In this document: positions 8,155 to 16,647 of the stretch, one piece after another
How the letters are laid out: every line of letters starts with the position of its first letter
How positions within the stretch are numbered: the stretch's first letter is position 1
DNA from: CAIZGX01 sp964511555
Lineage (GTDB): Bacteria > Bacteroidota > Bacteroidia > Flavobacteriales_D > Sanyastnellaceae
DNA length: 36,535 nt
Direction of reading: 5' to 3'
Assembly: GCA_964511555.1 (NCBI GenBank)
Contig: CAZEFR010000022.1
Coordinates: 1-36,535, forward strand
Position numbers and translations under genes: made by a program
Notes under the pieces: generated by a model
What the model was told of the DNA's origin: nothing
Seen by the model: the letters and a program-made list of their open reading frames with translations, nothing else
Databases searched by the model: none

Positions 8155-8919
8155 TTATTTGTGCTTTACAAACAAGATATCTTCTCTTCTATTCGCCATA
8201 GGCAAGGCGTTGTTTTGTGGAAGCACGAATGCTTCCACTCCGTTTTCTCTAGCCATCTTCAAAATTGAAAAAACATCATCGTCGTTGAACTCGCCAGACT
8301 TTTTTTCATTCCAGTTTATTTCTGGAAATGAATTCGTACCGTGGTTGTTTTGGTGGAATTGAATGCCTTCTTCCGAACTGAAAAAACGGTTTCGTTTCGA
8401 CACATTCGGAATATCGCCAATGAGCGCCATTCCGCCTGGGGCAAGCAGTTCGCAGATGGATTCAACAAACAATTCAACACTTGATTCTACGGCTATGTAA
8501 TGCAAAACGCTGTAGCAGATGATGGCATGAAAAGCGTTCGTGCTTTCCTTCGACCATTGTTTTGTTTCGTTGGGAAACATAGCCGAGAACTTTTCACAAA
8601 ACGAAAAATCTGGAAGTTGATTCAGCATTTCTTGCGAATCGATGAGCACCACATTTTGTCCTTTTTCTTCTGCGTTCTTTAACAACATAAAAGGCAAATC
8701 GCTGCAACCTGGACCAATGTCTAGGACACGCACGTTGTCCATTGAAAGCGTTAAAACCTTCGATTGAATATCTTCCCAAATCTGCGCTTCTTTCCCTTCA
8801 CGAAAGTGATTGAAGAATCCGATTTTCTCATAGCGCGAAAGACTCTCGTCGTTCGCCAATGTTTTGAATTTATTGAAATCCAAATCGGAGAGTTTTTCGA
8901 TCTTGTTCACTTCGCTCAT
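8155..8919 (-). CDS. Class I SAM-dependent methyltransferase of the polysaccharide locus
   Basis: This is a 254-residue cytoplasmic protein. Motif I is VRVLDIGPGCSDLPFMLL (residues about 83-100), the acidic ribose-binding end of strand two is VVLIDS, and the post-motif segment is AIICYSVLHYIAV. ELLAPGGMALIGDIP follows, typical of class I methyltransferases. It sits three bases after the preceding gene and one base before the NeuD-like gene. I infer that it methylates a sugar precursor or a polysaccharide end group. The family is too broad to name the acceptor. Confidence 0.82.
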   Translation of the reverse strand: MSEVNKIEKLSDLDFNKFKTLANDESLSRYEKIGFFNHFREGKEAQIWEDIQSKVLTLSMDNVRVLDIGPGCSDLPFMLLKNAEEKGQNVVLIDSQEMLNQLPDFSFCEKFSAMFPNETKQWSKESTNAFHAIICYSVLHYIAVESSVELFVESICELLAPGGMALIGDIPNVSKRNRFFSSEEGIQFHQNNHGTNSFPEINWNEKKSGEFNDDDVFSILKMARENGVEAFVLPQNNALPMANRREDILFVKHK

Positions 8920-8922
8920 GGT

Positions 8923-9960
8923 CTACAGGTATTGGGCAAGTTCGAAATTATTGTAATGTGATTCATTCGTTTTCATGAGCTCTGCAACTTTTAAACTTCC
9001 GGCTTGCAGACGAATGATGGGATCCCAACCAATGGCGGAAGGAAGAATGCCCATGTGTCCGGCCGGCACATTTTCCGGATGGAAATTTATTTCATGTTGA
9101 AATAAATCGGCTTCGCGAACGTCACCTGCGAAGCGCAGGAGAAGTGGGGAACTTAGCGTCTTCCAGATATTGAAGTTCAACAAAGGAAAAGTTCCCCAAA
9201 GATTTTCAGAAAAAGGAGAACCTGTGTAAATCACGGCTGAAGCCGATCTCCATTCGTTTGGAATTTCTGCAACGCTCCAATCACCGAGATAGGTTGCTCC
9301 TAAATTTTCAATTTCACTTTTGTATTCATGCGGACAATACACGCCCACTCCGGCTGACGTACTTACCAGAGGTTTGCATAGGTAGGGCGTGAAGTCGTTG
9401 TTTGAGACAACGATGAATTTATTACGATATGGGGTTTGTTTTGCGTCTTGAATGAGTCGAACAACCATATCTCCGAGGTAGCCGAATACATCGACTTGCG
9501 GATGTCTTTCGTTGGTTCCCGCAACGCGAATTCCCTTCGACTTACAAAAATCTAAATCAAGATCTTGTGCGCGAAACTCCCAGGATTCAAACATGAGCGG
9601 GATTCGACATGAAGCAGAAACTCGCTCGAGAATAGTGCTATCCAATGGACGAAGCGCACCGCTATTGGTAACAACGGTTGCTCTTTCCCAAGGCATTTCA
9701 ATTTTTTCTGTATGGAAATGAATGCGTTTTGACACTCCGCATTGTTCGGCTAACGCTTGAACTTCGTTTATGCAATGGCTTGCAGATCCGTATTTCGAAT
9801 CGCGTGCGAAGGCGTGAACCTCTGCCCCTGCAAGCGCCGCTAATACTGGCGTGCAGGAATAGGTACCCGAAGCGGCTTCAGTAAGCACACATTCATTTTG
9901 CAACTGAATGTTTAAGTCTTGAATGATATGTTGAAGTTTTTCTTTCAACTTAAATTTCAA
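8923..9960 (-). CDS. Unrecognised Rossmann-like protein of surface-polysaccharide loci
   Basis: About 345 residues that I do not place in a named enzyme family. The N-terminal VLTEAASGTYSCTPVLAALAG followed by AEVHAFARDSKYGSASH looks like the nucleotide- or dehydrogenase-type Rossmann half of proteins related to 2-hydroxyacid dehydrogenases or adenosylhomocysteinase. The central LDLDFCKSKGIRVAGTNERHP resembles a second Rossmann unit. No membrane helix or signal peptide is visible. The only upstream start that fits is a TTG (9958-9960), overlapping the oxidoreductase gene by 11 bases. A second TTG four codons later is the alternative. Position between an oxidoreductase and a methyltransferase suggests sugar or polyol precursor chemistry, which is an inference only. 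Confidence 0.7.
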   Translation of the reverse strand: MKFKLKEKLQHIIQDLNIQLQNECVLTEAASGTYSCTPVLAALAGAEVHAFARDSKYGSASHCINEVQALAEQCGVSKRIHFHTEKIEMPWERATVVTNSGALRPLDSTILERVSASCRIPLMFESWEFRAQDLDLDFCKSKGIRVAGTNERHPQVDVFGYLGDMVVRLIQDAKQTPYRNKFIVVSNNDFTPYLCKPLVSTSAGVGVYCPHEYKSEIENLGATYLGDWSVAEIPNEWRSASAVIYTGSPFSENLWGTFPLLNFNIWKTLSSPLLLRFAGDVREADLFQHEINFHPENVPAGHMGILPSAIGWDPIIRLQAGSLKVAELMKTNESHYNNFELAQYL

Positions 9961-10960
9961 TTTTAACTTCTTTTCCGTTCTGCTTTATGCTGTGCTGAGC
10001 GGCTTCCAAAATTCGAATGGTGTTTAATCCGCCCTTTGCAGAAGCGCGGGGCTCGGAATTGTTTTCAATGGAAGAAATAAAGTCTTGCGCCAATTTTTTG
10101 AGTGGCTCGGCCAATTCAATTTTCGGGACATAGACATCGCCAACACGATAGTCGATCATGACCTTCTGTTTTTCTTCAAGGGTACTTACGCTATGAGCGG
10201 TATCGTAGACCTTAATCTTTTCGGTGGGTTCCATGTCGTTGAACACGACCATCTTTTCACTTCCCCCTAACAACATCAATCTAATCTTTACAGGCGAAGA
10301 CCAGGAACAATTGAAGTGGGCGATGAAATTATTTTGGTAATTCACTGTGAGGTAAGCCACGTTCTCTATTCCATTGTGAATGTGGCTTACGCCGGTAGCG
10401 TTCACGCTAATGGGTAATTCGTCTGACAAGTAATCGAGCACAGAGATATCGTGTGGGGCAAGATCCCAAAGCACATTCACATCTTGCTGAATGAGTCCTA
10501 GGTTTATTCGTGTTGAATCGAAATATTTCAAATCGCCCAATGCGCCTTCTTCCTTAAGTGCCTTCATTTTCTCAACTGCGCCTGTGTAAAGGAAGGTATG
10601 GTCAACCATGAGCAGCTTTCCTTTTTGAGCAGCCAAATCGATCAATTCCTTTGTTTGAGCCACGGTAGCGGTCATTGGTTTTTCAAGAAGCACGTGCTTC
10701 CCCGCGAGCAGAGCGCGCTTCGCTAGTTCGTAATGCGTAAAAACCGGAGTCGCTATAACTACTGCATCTACCGACGAGCTGTTAAACGCATCATCGGCGG
10801 AAGTTGAGGTTTTCAACGTTGGAAATAGGCTTGTCGCTTGTTCGAGTCGGTTCAATTGCGAATCGACTAGAATTTCTACCTTGGCATTTCCAAGTGACAT
10901 GAAGTTACGAAGCAGGTTTGGTCCCCAATATCCGTAGCCTATTTGCGCAATTCGTATCAT
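9950..10960 (-). CDS. Gfo/Idh/MocA family NAD(P)-dependent sugar oxidoreductase
   Basis: This is a 336-residue protein. The N-terminal Rossmann motif is IAQIGYGYWGPNLLRNF (residues 4-20), and the family EKP motif is Glu93-Lys94-Pro95 in HVLLEKPMTATVA. A DLAPHDISVLDYL segment near residues 166-178 carries the usual substrate-side histidine. The family includes WlbA/WbpB, which oxidise UDP-sugars at C3 to feed a DegT aminotransferase. It is the first gene of the long minus-strand operon. The 160 bases upstream are shared with the divergent MerR-type gene. I saw no clear Bacteroidota promoter match for this direction. Confidence 0.9.
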   Translation of the reverse strand: MIRIAQIGYGYWGPNLLRNFMSLGNAKVEILVDSQLNRLEQATSLFPTLKTSTSADDAFNSSSVDAVVIATPVFTHYELAKRALLAGKHVLLEKPMTATVAQTKELIDLAAQKGKLLMVDHTFLYTGAVEKMKALKEEGALGDLKYFDSTRINLGLIQQDVNVLWDLAPHDISVLDYLSDELPISVNATGVSHIHNGIENVAYLTVNYQNNFIAHFNCSWSSPVKIRLMLLGGSEKMVVFNDMEPTEKIKVYDTAHSVSTLEEKQKVMIDYRVGDVYVPKIELAEPLKKLAQDFISSIENNSEPRASAKGGLNTIRILEAAQHSIKQNGKEVKIEI

Positions 10961-11120
10961 GATTAAGGTTTGGCTTCGAAGTTATTGAAAATTGTAAGGA
11001 GTACCAATTAAATACCTATTCAAAACATGACTGTACTGAAAAAAGTGAGTATTTGTTTTTTTTTGATTGGAAATGAACCTTTTGGTTATGCTGATGTTAT
11101 GAATTTCTAAAACAAAAACT

Positions 11121-12011
11121 ATGCGCCCTCAAGAGTTCACCATTAAGGACCTGGAGAATTTCTCGGGAATCAAAGCCCACACCATTCGAATCTGGGAACA
11201 GCGCTATGGCATTTTGTCGCCAGATCGCACAGATACGAACATTCGTAAATACAACGACAAAGACTTGAAATCTCTGTTGAACATTAGTTTGCTCAACAAT
11301 TTAGGACATAAAATAAGCAACATAGCAAAACTCAGTGATGATCAAATTCGTGAAATGATAAGCAAGCATGCTCACGAAACAAATACTGATGAGCACTTCC
11401 TTCACATATTGAAAATCTCTATGTTGAACTACGACGAGGAGTTGTTTTCGAATGTCATAGACCCCCATGTTGCTGAACATGGTTTGGAAAAAACCTTCCG
11501 TGTCATCATAATGCCATTTCTTCAACAAATTGGCTTGTTATGGCAATCAGATGCAATTTGTCCTGCGCAAGAGCATTTTATTAGCGCCTTAATTCGTCAG
11601 AAGTTACTCTATCATGTTGAATCCGTAAAAGTTCCTTTGGAGCAGAATAAACGCCCAGTTGTTTTGTTTTTGCCCGACCTTGAGATCCATGAATTGTCTC
11701 TCCTCATGCTGCATTACATTCTTAAGTTGAGAGGACTAAGAAGCATATTGCTTGGTCAATCTGTGCCTGCAGATGATTTGAAACAAGTAGCTCAACGATT
11801 GGGTGATGTGGATTTTGTTTCAATTTTCACCACACATCCTTCAACAGTTATGGTTCCAGACTATTTAAAAAGACTGACTAGAATGTTCATGGATACTGAC
11901 TGTCATTTCCACTTCACAGGCTACAATTTGAAGGGAATTAAGTCTCCAGACACCCTTTACATAACACTTTATGATAACATCGACGCTTTATTGTCAGGGC
12001 TAAAAGACTAA
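11121..12011 (+). CDS. MerR-type regulator with CarH-like B12-binding photoreceptor core
   Basis: This is a 296-residue transcription factor. Residues 5-70 form a MerR winged helix-turn-helix (FTIKDLENFSGIKAHTIRIWEQRYG). The middle has the four-helix B12-capping module with the Wx9EH motif of CarH/LitR photosensors: Trp141, then nine residues, then Glu151-His152. The C-terminal B12-binding domain begins VVLFLPDLEIHELSLL, where CarH proteins have ExHxxG. Glu188 and His190 are kept, but the glycine is Ser193. By family knowledge such proteins bind adenosylcobalamin in the dark, repress DNA, and release it on light. In many Bacteroidota the gene stands beside an ECF sigma factor and carotenoid genes. 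Here the sigma factor is present and the carotenoid genes are not. Confidence 0.88.
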   Translation: MRPQEFTIKDLENFSGIKAHTIRIWEQRYGILSPDRTDTNIRKYNDKDLKSLLNISLLNNLGHKISNIAKLSDDQIREMISKHAHETNTDEHFLHILKISMLNYDEELFSNVIDPHVAEHGLEKTFRVIIMPFLQQIGLLWQSDAICPAQEHFISALIRQKLLYHVESVKVPLEQNKRPVVLFLPDLEIHELSLLMLHYILKLRGLRSILLGQSVPADDLKQVAQRLGDVDFVSIFTTHPSTVMVPDYLKRLTRMFMDTDCHFHFTGYNLKGIKSPDTLYITLYDNIDALLSGLKD

Positions 12012-12065
12012 TGCTCAGCCTGTTGTTATTTTGTTTATTCTTTTTTCAAAATAATTAAACAAATA

Positions 12066-12097
12066 TTTGGAATGACGGGAATCTTGTTTAATCTTTG
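12066..12097 (+). promoter_or_regulatory. Candidate Bacteroidota promoter before the ECF sigma gene
   Basis: A TTTG at 12066-12069 is followed after 19 bases by TAATCTTTG at 12089-12097. The Bacteroidota consensus is TTTG, 17-23 bases, then TAnnTTTG, so the -7 box has one extra base. A transcript would start near 12104, about 20 bases before the chosen ATG. A light-controlled or self-controlled use is possible but unproven. Confidence 0.45.
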
Positions 12098-12124
12098 CCT
12101 CACAATATTAAACAAAAACAAAAA

Positions 12125-12625
12125 ATGAGCACACTCGAATTCAACTACCTAATTGGTAACCATTCTGGATCGTTAAAGAGCTTTGCATATAATTTCACTA
12201 AGAACACAGAAGATGCTGAAGATCTTCTTCAGGACACCTTGTTAAAAGCAATACGATACAAGGACAATTTCCAAGACGGAACGAATTTCAAAGGATGGTT
12301 GTTCACCATTATGCGCAATATCTTCATCAACAATTACAAGCGCAAGAAACTTCAAAAGACCATTAACGATGGAACAGACAATCAGTTTTATTTAAACTAC
12401 GGGAAAATTTCAGAGGACAGCGTTTCTTCCAAGATTAACGAAAGAGACATCAATAAAGCAATCACACAACTCCCTTATGAGTTTAGAACTCCTTTCCAAC
12501 TTTTTATAGACGGGTACCATTACGATGAGATTGCAGATTCAATGGGCATTCCTATGGGAACTGTCAAGTCACGAATTTTCCACGCACGCAAAAAACTAAG
12601 TGAAGATTTAGCTCATTTTGCTTAA
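12125..12625 (+). CDS. ECF-type RNA polymerase sigma factor
   Basis: This is a 166-residue sigma-70 factor of the extracytoplasmic-function type. Region 2 is visible as NTEDAEDLLQDTLLKAIRYKDNF and FKGWLFTIMRNIFINNYKR (residues about 31-80). Region 4 is visible as FQLFIDGYHYDEIADSMGIPMGTVKSRIFHARKKL, whose last part is the recognition helix. Regions 1.1 and 3 are absent. I chose the ATG at 12125 rather than an in-frame TTG at 12095, because the TTG lies inside the candidate promoter and the ATG follows an A-rich leader. It starts 113 bases after the MerR-type gene. In related genomes the pair controls light-induced genes. No anti-sigma factor is next to it. Confidence 0.93.
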   Translation: MSTLEFNYLIGNHSGSLKSFAYNFTKNTEDAEDLLQDTLLKAIRYKDNFQDGTNFKGWLFTIMRNIFINNYKRKKLQKTINDGTDNQFYLNYGKISEDSVSSKINERDINKAITQLPYEFRTPFQLFIDGYHYDEIADSMGIPMGTVKSRIFHARKKLSEDLAHFA

Positions 12626-13300
12626 TCTCAAAAGAAAGTGTCCGTTTCGAGCCCTTTCTAACACCTCTACATTCAACTTCACCGATTTCGCGACAAGCAA
12701 CGCTGTCTCAAAATCTACAAACAACCAGGGAAAACATTGTGTTTTCCCTTTGTATTTGAGCTCGAACTGGACTTTACCGAAATACTCAGAATCGAGCATG
12801 GGCCAATCGGCTTTGGCATAGGCAACGTCGGTACTGTCTATGAGAATAGAACCTGACTTACTTAAAAAACTCTTTAATTTCCGAAACATGATCTTCAGCT
12901 CGGCCGGTGATTCCGCAAGACCCATTCCGTTCATTAGGACCAGGACGGTGTCGAAATTCTTTAAACTCAAATTTCTCCAATCTTCATTGAGCACCTTTTC
13001 TACTCCTCTTTTCTGAGCAATTATGGCACTTTTCTTTGAAATTTCAACCGCTGTAACGTCGATCCCCTTGACTTGGAGATAGAGAGCATGGCATCCTGCT
13101 CCACAGCCTAAATCGAGAACTTTTCCTTGACTTTGCTTCAAGGCGATTTTTTCATACTTCAACATGTTTTTATACGAGCGAAAAAAAATGCTCGGATACA
13201 ATTCAGGTTCCTCATTTTTATTAATAAAAACGCGAACGGGCGTGTCGTCTTTCCTGAGAAAATAGGATTCAATTGCTGAACCGAGAATGTCATGCGCCAT
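12608..13300 (-). CDS. Class I SAM-dependent methyltransferase
   Basis: This is a 230-residue protein with motif I KVLDLGCGAGCHALYL (residues about 60-75), the acidic strand-two end in VTAVEIS, and FDTVLVLMNGMGL at the post-motif position. It is a general class I methyltransferase. The substrate cannot be read from the sequence. It runs toward the sigma-factor gene, and the two coding ends overlap by 18 bases on opposite strands, so there is no room for a terminator between them. It is not part of the polysaccharide operon. Confidence 0.82.
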   Translation of the reverse strand: MAHDILGSAIESYFLRKDDTPVRVFINKNEEPELYPSIFFRSYKNMLKYEKIALKQSQGKVLDLGCGAGCHALYLQVKGIDVTAVEISKKSAIIAQKRGVEKVLNEDWRNLSLKNFDTVLVLMNGMGLAESPAELKIMFRKLKSFLSKSGSILIDSTDVAYAKADWPMLDSEYFGKVQFELKYKGKTQCFPWLFVDFETALLVAKSVKLNVEVLERARNGHFLLRLSKMS

Positions 13301-13349
13301 TGAACAAATATAGACTCATTAAAAATAAAATGTGCGGCAACCAATTGCT

Positions 13350-13357
13350 TAACTTTG
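13350..13357 (+). promoter_or_regulatory. Candidate -7 promoter element before the large T9SS protein
   Basis: TAACTTTG matches the Bacteroidota -7 consensus TAnnTTTG exactly and lies 27 bases before the chosen ATG. No clear -33 TTG is found at the usual distance, so this is a partial match. Confidence 0.4.
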
Positions 13358-13384
13358 GAGTCTTGTTTATGTCAAAATACGATC

Positions 13385-16300
13385 ATGACTAAAAAACTTA
13401 TCATAACGTCAATAGTAGTGTGTCTTGGATTGAATGTCCAAGCGCAATTACAAATGCAAACAATGACCATTCAGCAATACGTTCAAGACGTTTTGTTGGG
13501 TAGTGGGGTGGCTGCTACAAACATCTCATTTACGGGGTGTCCAGAGCAAATCGGATATATTACGGGAGGAAACTCTGTTGGTCTTGGCATTGAAGGAGGC
13601 ATTGCTCTCTCTACAGAGGCTGTTGCTTCAATTGTTGATCAGAATTCAGCTGCATTCCTAGACGGAGGCTGCGAGGTTACAGGCGATGCCGCACTTTTAT
13701 CAATCGCTAATTCTGTTCCTCCATTGATTGGTCAAACATTTTCGGTTGGCAGTGTGAATGACGTTGCAATTCTCGAGTTTGATTTCGTTCCTACAGGTGA
13801 CACCCTGCGCTTCAATTATATTTTCGGAAGTGATGAGTATTTAACATGGGTCAACTCCTCATTCAACGACATATTTGCATTCTTACTTTCGGGCCCTGGA
13901 TTGACGGGGCCCTATGCCGCCCCAGCCGGATTCCCAGGTGGTGCCGTTAATATTGCGCAACTTCCGAACACTACCCCTCCACTTCCAATCACAATTAGCT
14001 CTGTTAACAATGTCTTGAATAGCGCCTATTACATAGACAATCAGCCGAATGTTGGAATATACTTAAACGGATACACTGTTACCCTGGAGGCATGGGCTTT
14101 GGTTCAGTGTGGCGAAACTTACCACATCAAATTAGCTATTGCAGATGGAAGTGACACCGCCTTAGAGTCTGCTGTGATTTTAGAAGAAGGCTCGTTCTCG
14201 AGTAACGCTGTTGTTGATGTTGACTTAACTCTCAATGCGGGCGGCCCAAATCAAGAAACACTTTTCGAAGATTGCGGTGAAGCCACTTTAACATTTACAA
14301 GACCTGAGGTCAGTGATCTTTCGATACAAGACATGTGTATTATCACTTGGACAGGCACCGCTGTGAACGGTGTAGATTATACGCTTATGCCCGACACTGT
14401 TATATTTCCTCCTGGAGTTGCGTCTGTATCATTCCTTATTGATGGTTTTTCTGACGGCTTAACGGAAGGAATTGAAACCGTAAATATGGAAATTATGAAT
14501 CTTGCTGCATGCAATGGCTCAGGACTCGTAAGTAATTTCAACTTTTTCGTTGCAGATGTACCGGATCCAATCGTTGTTACAGGCTATCCTCAGGACCTTT
14601 GCCTTGGCGTGACTGCAACACTTGAACCAACAATTACCGGAGGATATGGCAACTATGTGTACGATTGGAGCACTGGTGAATCAACTTCAACTATCGATGT
14701 TTCACCCCTTAATTCAACAACGTATTTCTTAACTGTTGCCGACACATGTGGGTGGCCGGGGGGCAATGCAGACTTCCCTGTGAATATTCTTGTTTTCCCC
14801 GCTTTGGTGACGAATATCGACAATGGCGACATCACCATTGGATGCAATGAAAGTGTGAATATAACTGCGACTACTAGCGGCGGAGACGGTGCATACACCT
14901 ATATGTGGACCGATGAAAACGGTGCTAATTTATTTGGTTGGGGAAGTTCTCTATTTTACGGGTCGTGGAACGGACCTGGTACTGTGAATGTTGAGGTAAC
15001 CGATGGTTGTGGTCTTGTCGCAACGGACCAAATTCAAGTATCCTTGAATATACCACCACTTGTCATTACGGTTCCAGACACCGTTAACGCACCTTGCTTG
15101 ACTTTCTTCACGATACCAGCAACAGTATCTGGTGGTGACGGTTTCTATTCATACAGTTGGTACACTAACAATGTCTTCGAATGGGACGAATGGGATAACA
15201 TTTATGATAATACGGGCATCGTCTCTCAAGCCACAGTGGTTGTAGAGGTAAGCGACGGTTGCGGACAATTCGAATCTGAAGACATTATTATTACTGTTGA
15301 AGCGCCACCTTTGGCTGTTAGCCTTCCTGCTGCTTTGGCCGGAAACTGTATTACACCGTTTACCATTCAGCCAACTGTTACGGGGGGCGGCGGAACAATG
15401 TCATATGCATGGAACAACAACGGAACTCCAACAGCAACCAGCGTAAACTATACTCTAACACCTGGAAATTCAACAACAGTTGGACTTACCGTAACAGACG
15501 GTTGCGGATCTACAGCAAATGCTTCAGTTCCGATTACAATTACGAACCCTCCTGTTTTCATTGATTTAGGTAACGACATCACGGCTGGCTGTTTAGATAA
15601 CAACATTCTTACTCCTATTATTTCTGGTGGTTCTGGAGGAAACAGTTTCGATTGGCTTGTGGACAATGCTTTAGCAGGAAATGGAACTACCTTCTCTCTT
15701 GTTACTCCGGTTGACGAGCAAGTTATTGCAATAATCACTGACGCTTGTAATCAAACCGATTCAGACACTCTCATGATTTTCATCCCGAACCTTCCGCTTA
15801 TTTTAACGGCTTCGCCAGACACTGCTGTATGCGTTTTAGGAACCGCTAACTTAAGTGCTCAAGCAACAGGTGGCGGAGGTGGATTTACATACACATGGAC
15901 AAACAACAGCAATGGCAATACCGCTACATATAGCGATTTGACTTCACCAGCTACATACACTGTCACAGCAAGTGATATGTGCGGACAGTTTATTTCGGAA
16001 GAAATTTTTGTTGATGTAATTCCGGTTGATGCGCAATTCACTGCGGACAACACTTCAGGTTACACCTACGATTTCATTCATGTAGATACACCTCCATGTA
16101 TCAACTGCTCGTACGAATGGATTTTCCCAGGCGGAGAAATTCTAACGAATCAAAGCGTGAACTATACTTTTGATGGGTTCGGTGAAACAACCGTGTATTT
16201 CAATGTAACAAATTCTATTGGATGCACTGCCAGCAACAGCTTCACCATAACCTTCCCTCCGATTCTTTATATTCCCAATTCATTCACGCCGAATAATGAC

Positions 16301-16540
16301 GGCTTGAATGATGTGTTTATGGTTCAGGCTAGTAGTGTTCTGAGCTTTGAGATTCGCGTTTTCGATCGCTGGGGAGCAGAGGTGTATTATTCTAACGATA
16401 TAAAAGATGCTTGGGTAGGAGATTTCCGCGGAAACAACGACACCTATTGCCAGAATGACGTGTATGTCTATGTAGCGAAAATCAAGGGATTCAACGGTGA
16501 GGCTGAAGAATACAAGGGAACGATTACTCTGGTAAGATAA
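13385..16540 (+). CDS. Large secreted adhesin-like protein: choice-of-anchor L, Ig/PKD-like repeats, gliding-type (type B) T9SS C-terminal domain
   Basis: This is a protein of about 1051 residues. The signal peptide is MTKKLIITSIVVCLGLNVQA, cut before Q. A choice-of-anchor L-type domain follows (residues about 20-270, with FNYIFGSDEYLTWVNSSFND). A Calx-beta-like stretch is near residues 290-385. Six repeats marked by GGxGxYxYxW-type motifs start near residues 418, 497, 582, 667, 747 and 832, so the period is about 80-85. The last 90 residues (YIPNSFTPNNDGLNDVF ... FDRWGAEVYY) are the CHU_C gliding-motility C-terminal domain, which directs type IX secretion of type B. It is expected on the cell surface or released. 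I chose the ATG at 13385 because the upstream TTG would place ten extra residues before the signal peptide. A tandem hairpin array begins right after its stop. Confidence 0.93.
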   Translation: MTKKLIITSIVVCLGLNVQAQLQMQTMTIQQYVQDVLLGSGVAATNISFTGCPEQIGYITGGNSVGLGIEGGIALSTEAVASIVDQNSAAFLDGGCEVTGDAALLSIANSVPPLIGQTFSVGSVNDVAILEFDFVPTGDTLRFNYIFGSDEYLTWVNSSFNDIFAFLLSGPGLTGPYAAPAGFPGGAVNIAQLPNTTPPLPITISSVNNVLNSAYYIDNQPNVGIYLNGYTVTLEAWALVQCGETYHIKLAIADGSDTALESAVILEEGSFSSNAVVDVDLTLNAGGPNQETLFEDCGEATLTFTRPEVSDLSIQDMCIITWTGTAVNGVDYTLMPDTVIFPPGVASVSFLIDGFSDGLTEGIETVNMEIMNLAACNGSGLVSNFNFFVADVPDPIVVTGYPQDLCLGVTATLEPTITGGYGNYVYDWSTGESTSTIDVSPLNSTTYFLTVADTCGWPGGNADFPVNILVFPALVTNIDNGDITIGCNESVNITATTSGGDGAYTYMWTDENGANLFGWGSSLFYGSWNGPGTVNVEVTDGCGLVATDQIQVSLNIPPLVITVPDTVNAPCLTFFTIPATVSGGDGFYSYSWYTNNVFEWDEWDNIYDNTGIVSQATVVVEVSDGCGQFESEDIIITVEAPPLAVSLPAALAGNCITPFTIQPTVTGGGGTMSYAWNNNGTPTATSVNYTLTPGNSTTVGLTVTDGCGSTANASVPITITNPPVFIDLGNDITAGCLDNNILTPIISGGSGGNSFDWLVDNALAGNGTTFSLVTPVDEQVIAIITDACNQTDSDTLMIFIPNLPLILTASPDTAVCVLGTANLSAQATGGGGGFTYTWTNNSNGNTATYSDLTSPATYTVTASDMCGQFISEEIFVDVIPVDAQFTADNTSGYTYDFIHVDTPPCINCSYEWIFPGGEILTNQSVNYTFDGFGETTVYFNVTNSIGCTASNSFTITFPPILYIPNSFTPNNDGLNDVFMVQASSVLSFEIRVFDRWGAEVYYSNDIKDAWVGDFRGNNDTYCQNDVYVYVAKIKGFNGEAEEYKGTITLVR

Positions 16541-16542
16541 AT

Positions 16543-16646
16543 CAACGCGTTGTGATGACCGTTACACGGATGACACTGCGTGATGACACAACACGTTGTG
16601 ATGACACTGCGTGATGACAATCTTCGATTGATGACGCTTCGCGAGG
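16543..16646. repeat. Tandem mini-hairpin array 1 (ATGA-linked, seven units)
   Basis: The stretch between two converging stop codons is a chain of short inverted repeats joined by ATGA. In order on the plus strand (arm-loop-arm), the units are: palindrome CAACGCGTTG (16543); CCGT-TAC-ACGG (16559); CAC-TGC-GTG (16574); CACAAC-AC-GTTGTG (16587); CAC-TGC-GTG (16605); CAATC-TTC-GATTG (16618); CGC-TTC-GCG (16635). It closes with AGG at 16644-16646, one base before the stop of the HEAT-like gene. The first unit is followed by an extra TG and looks worn. All other arms pair perfectly although their sequences differ. No run of T follows a strong stem on either strand, so it is not a standard intrinsic terminator. 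Confidence 0.92.
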
Positions 16647-16647
16647 T

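Noticed and set aside
16543..16646. CRISPR array
   Set aside because: The constant part is only four bases, the units between are short palindromes of varying length, and no cas gene is near.
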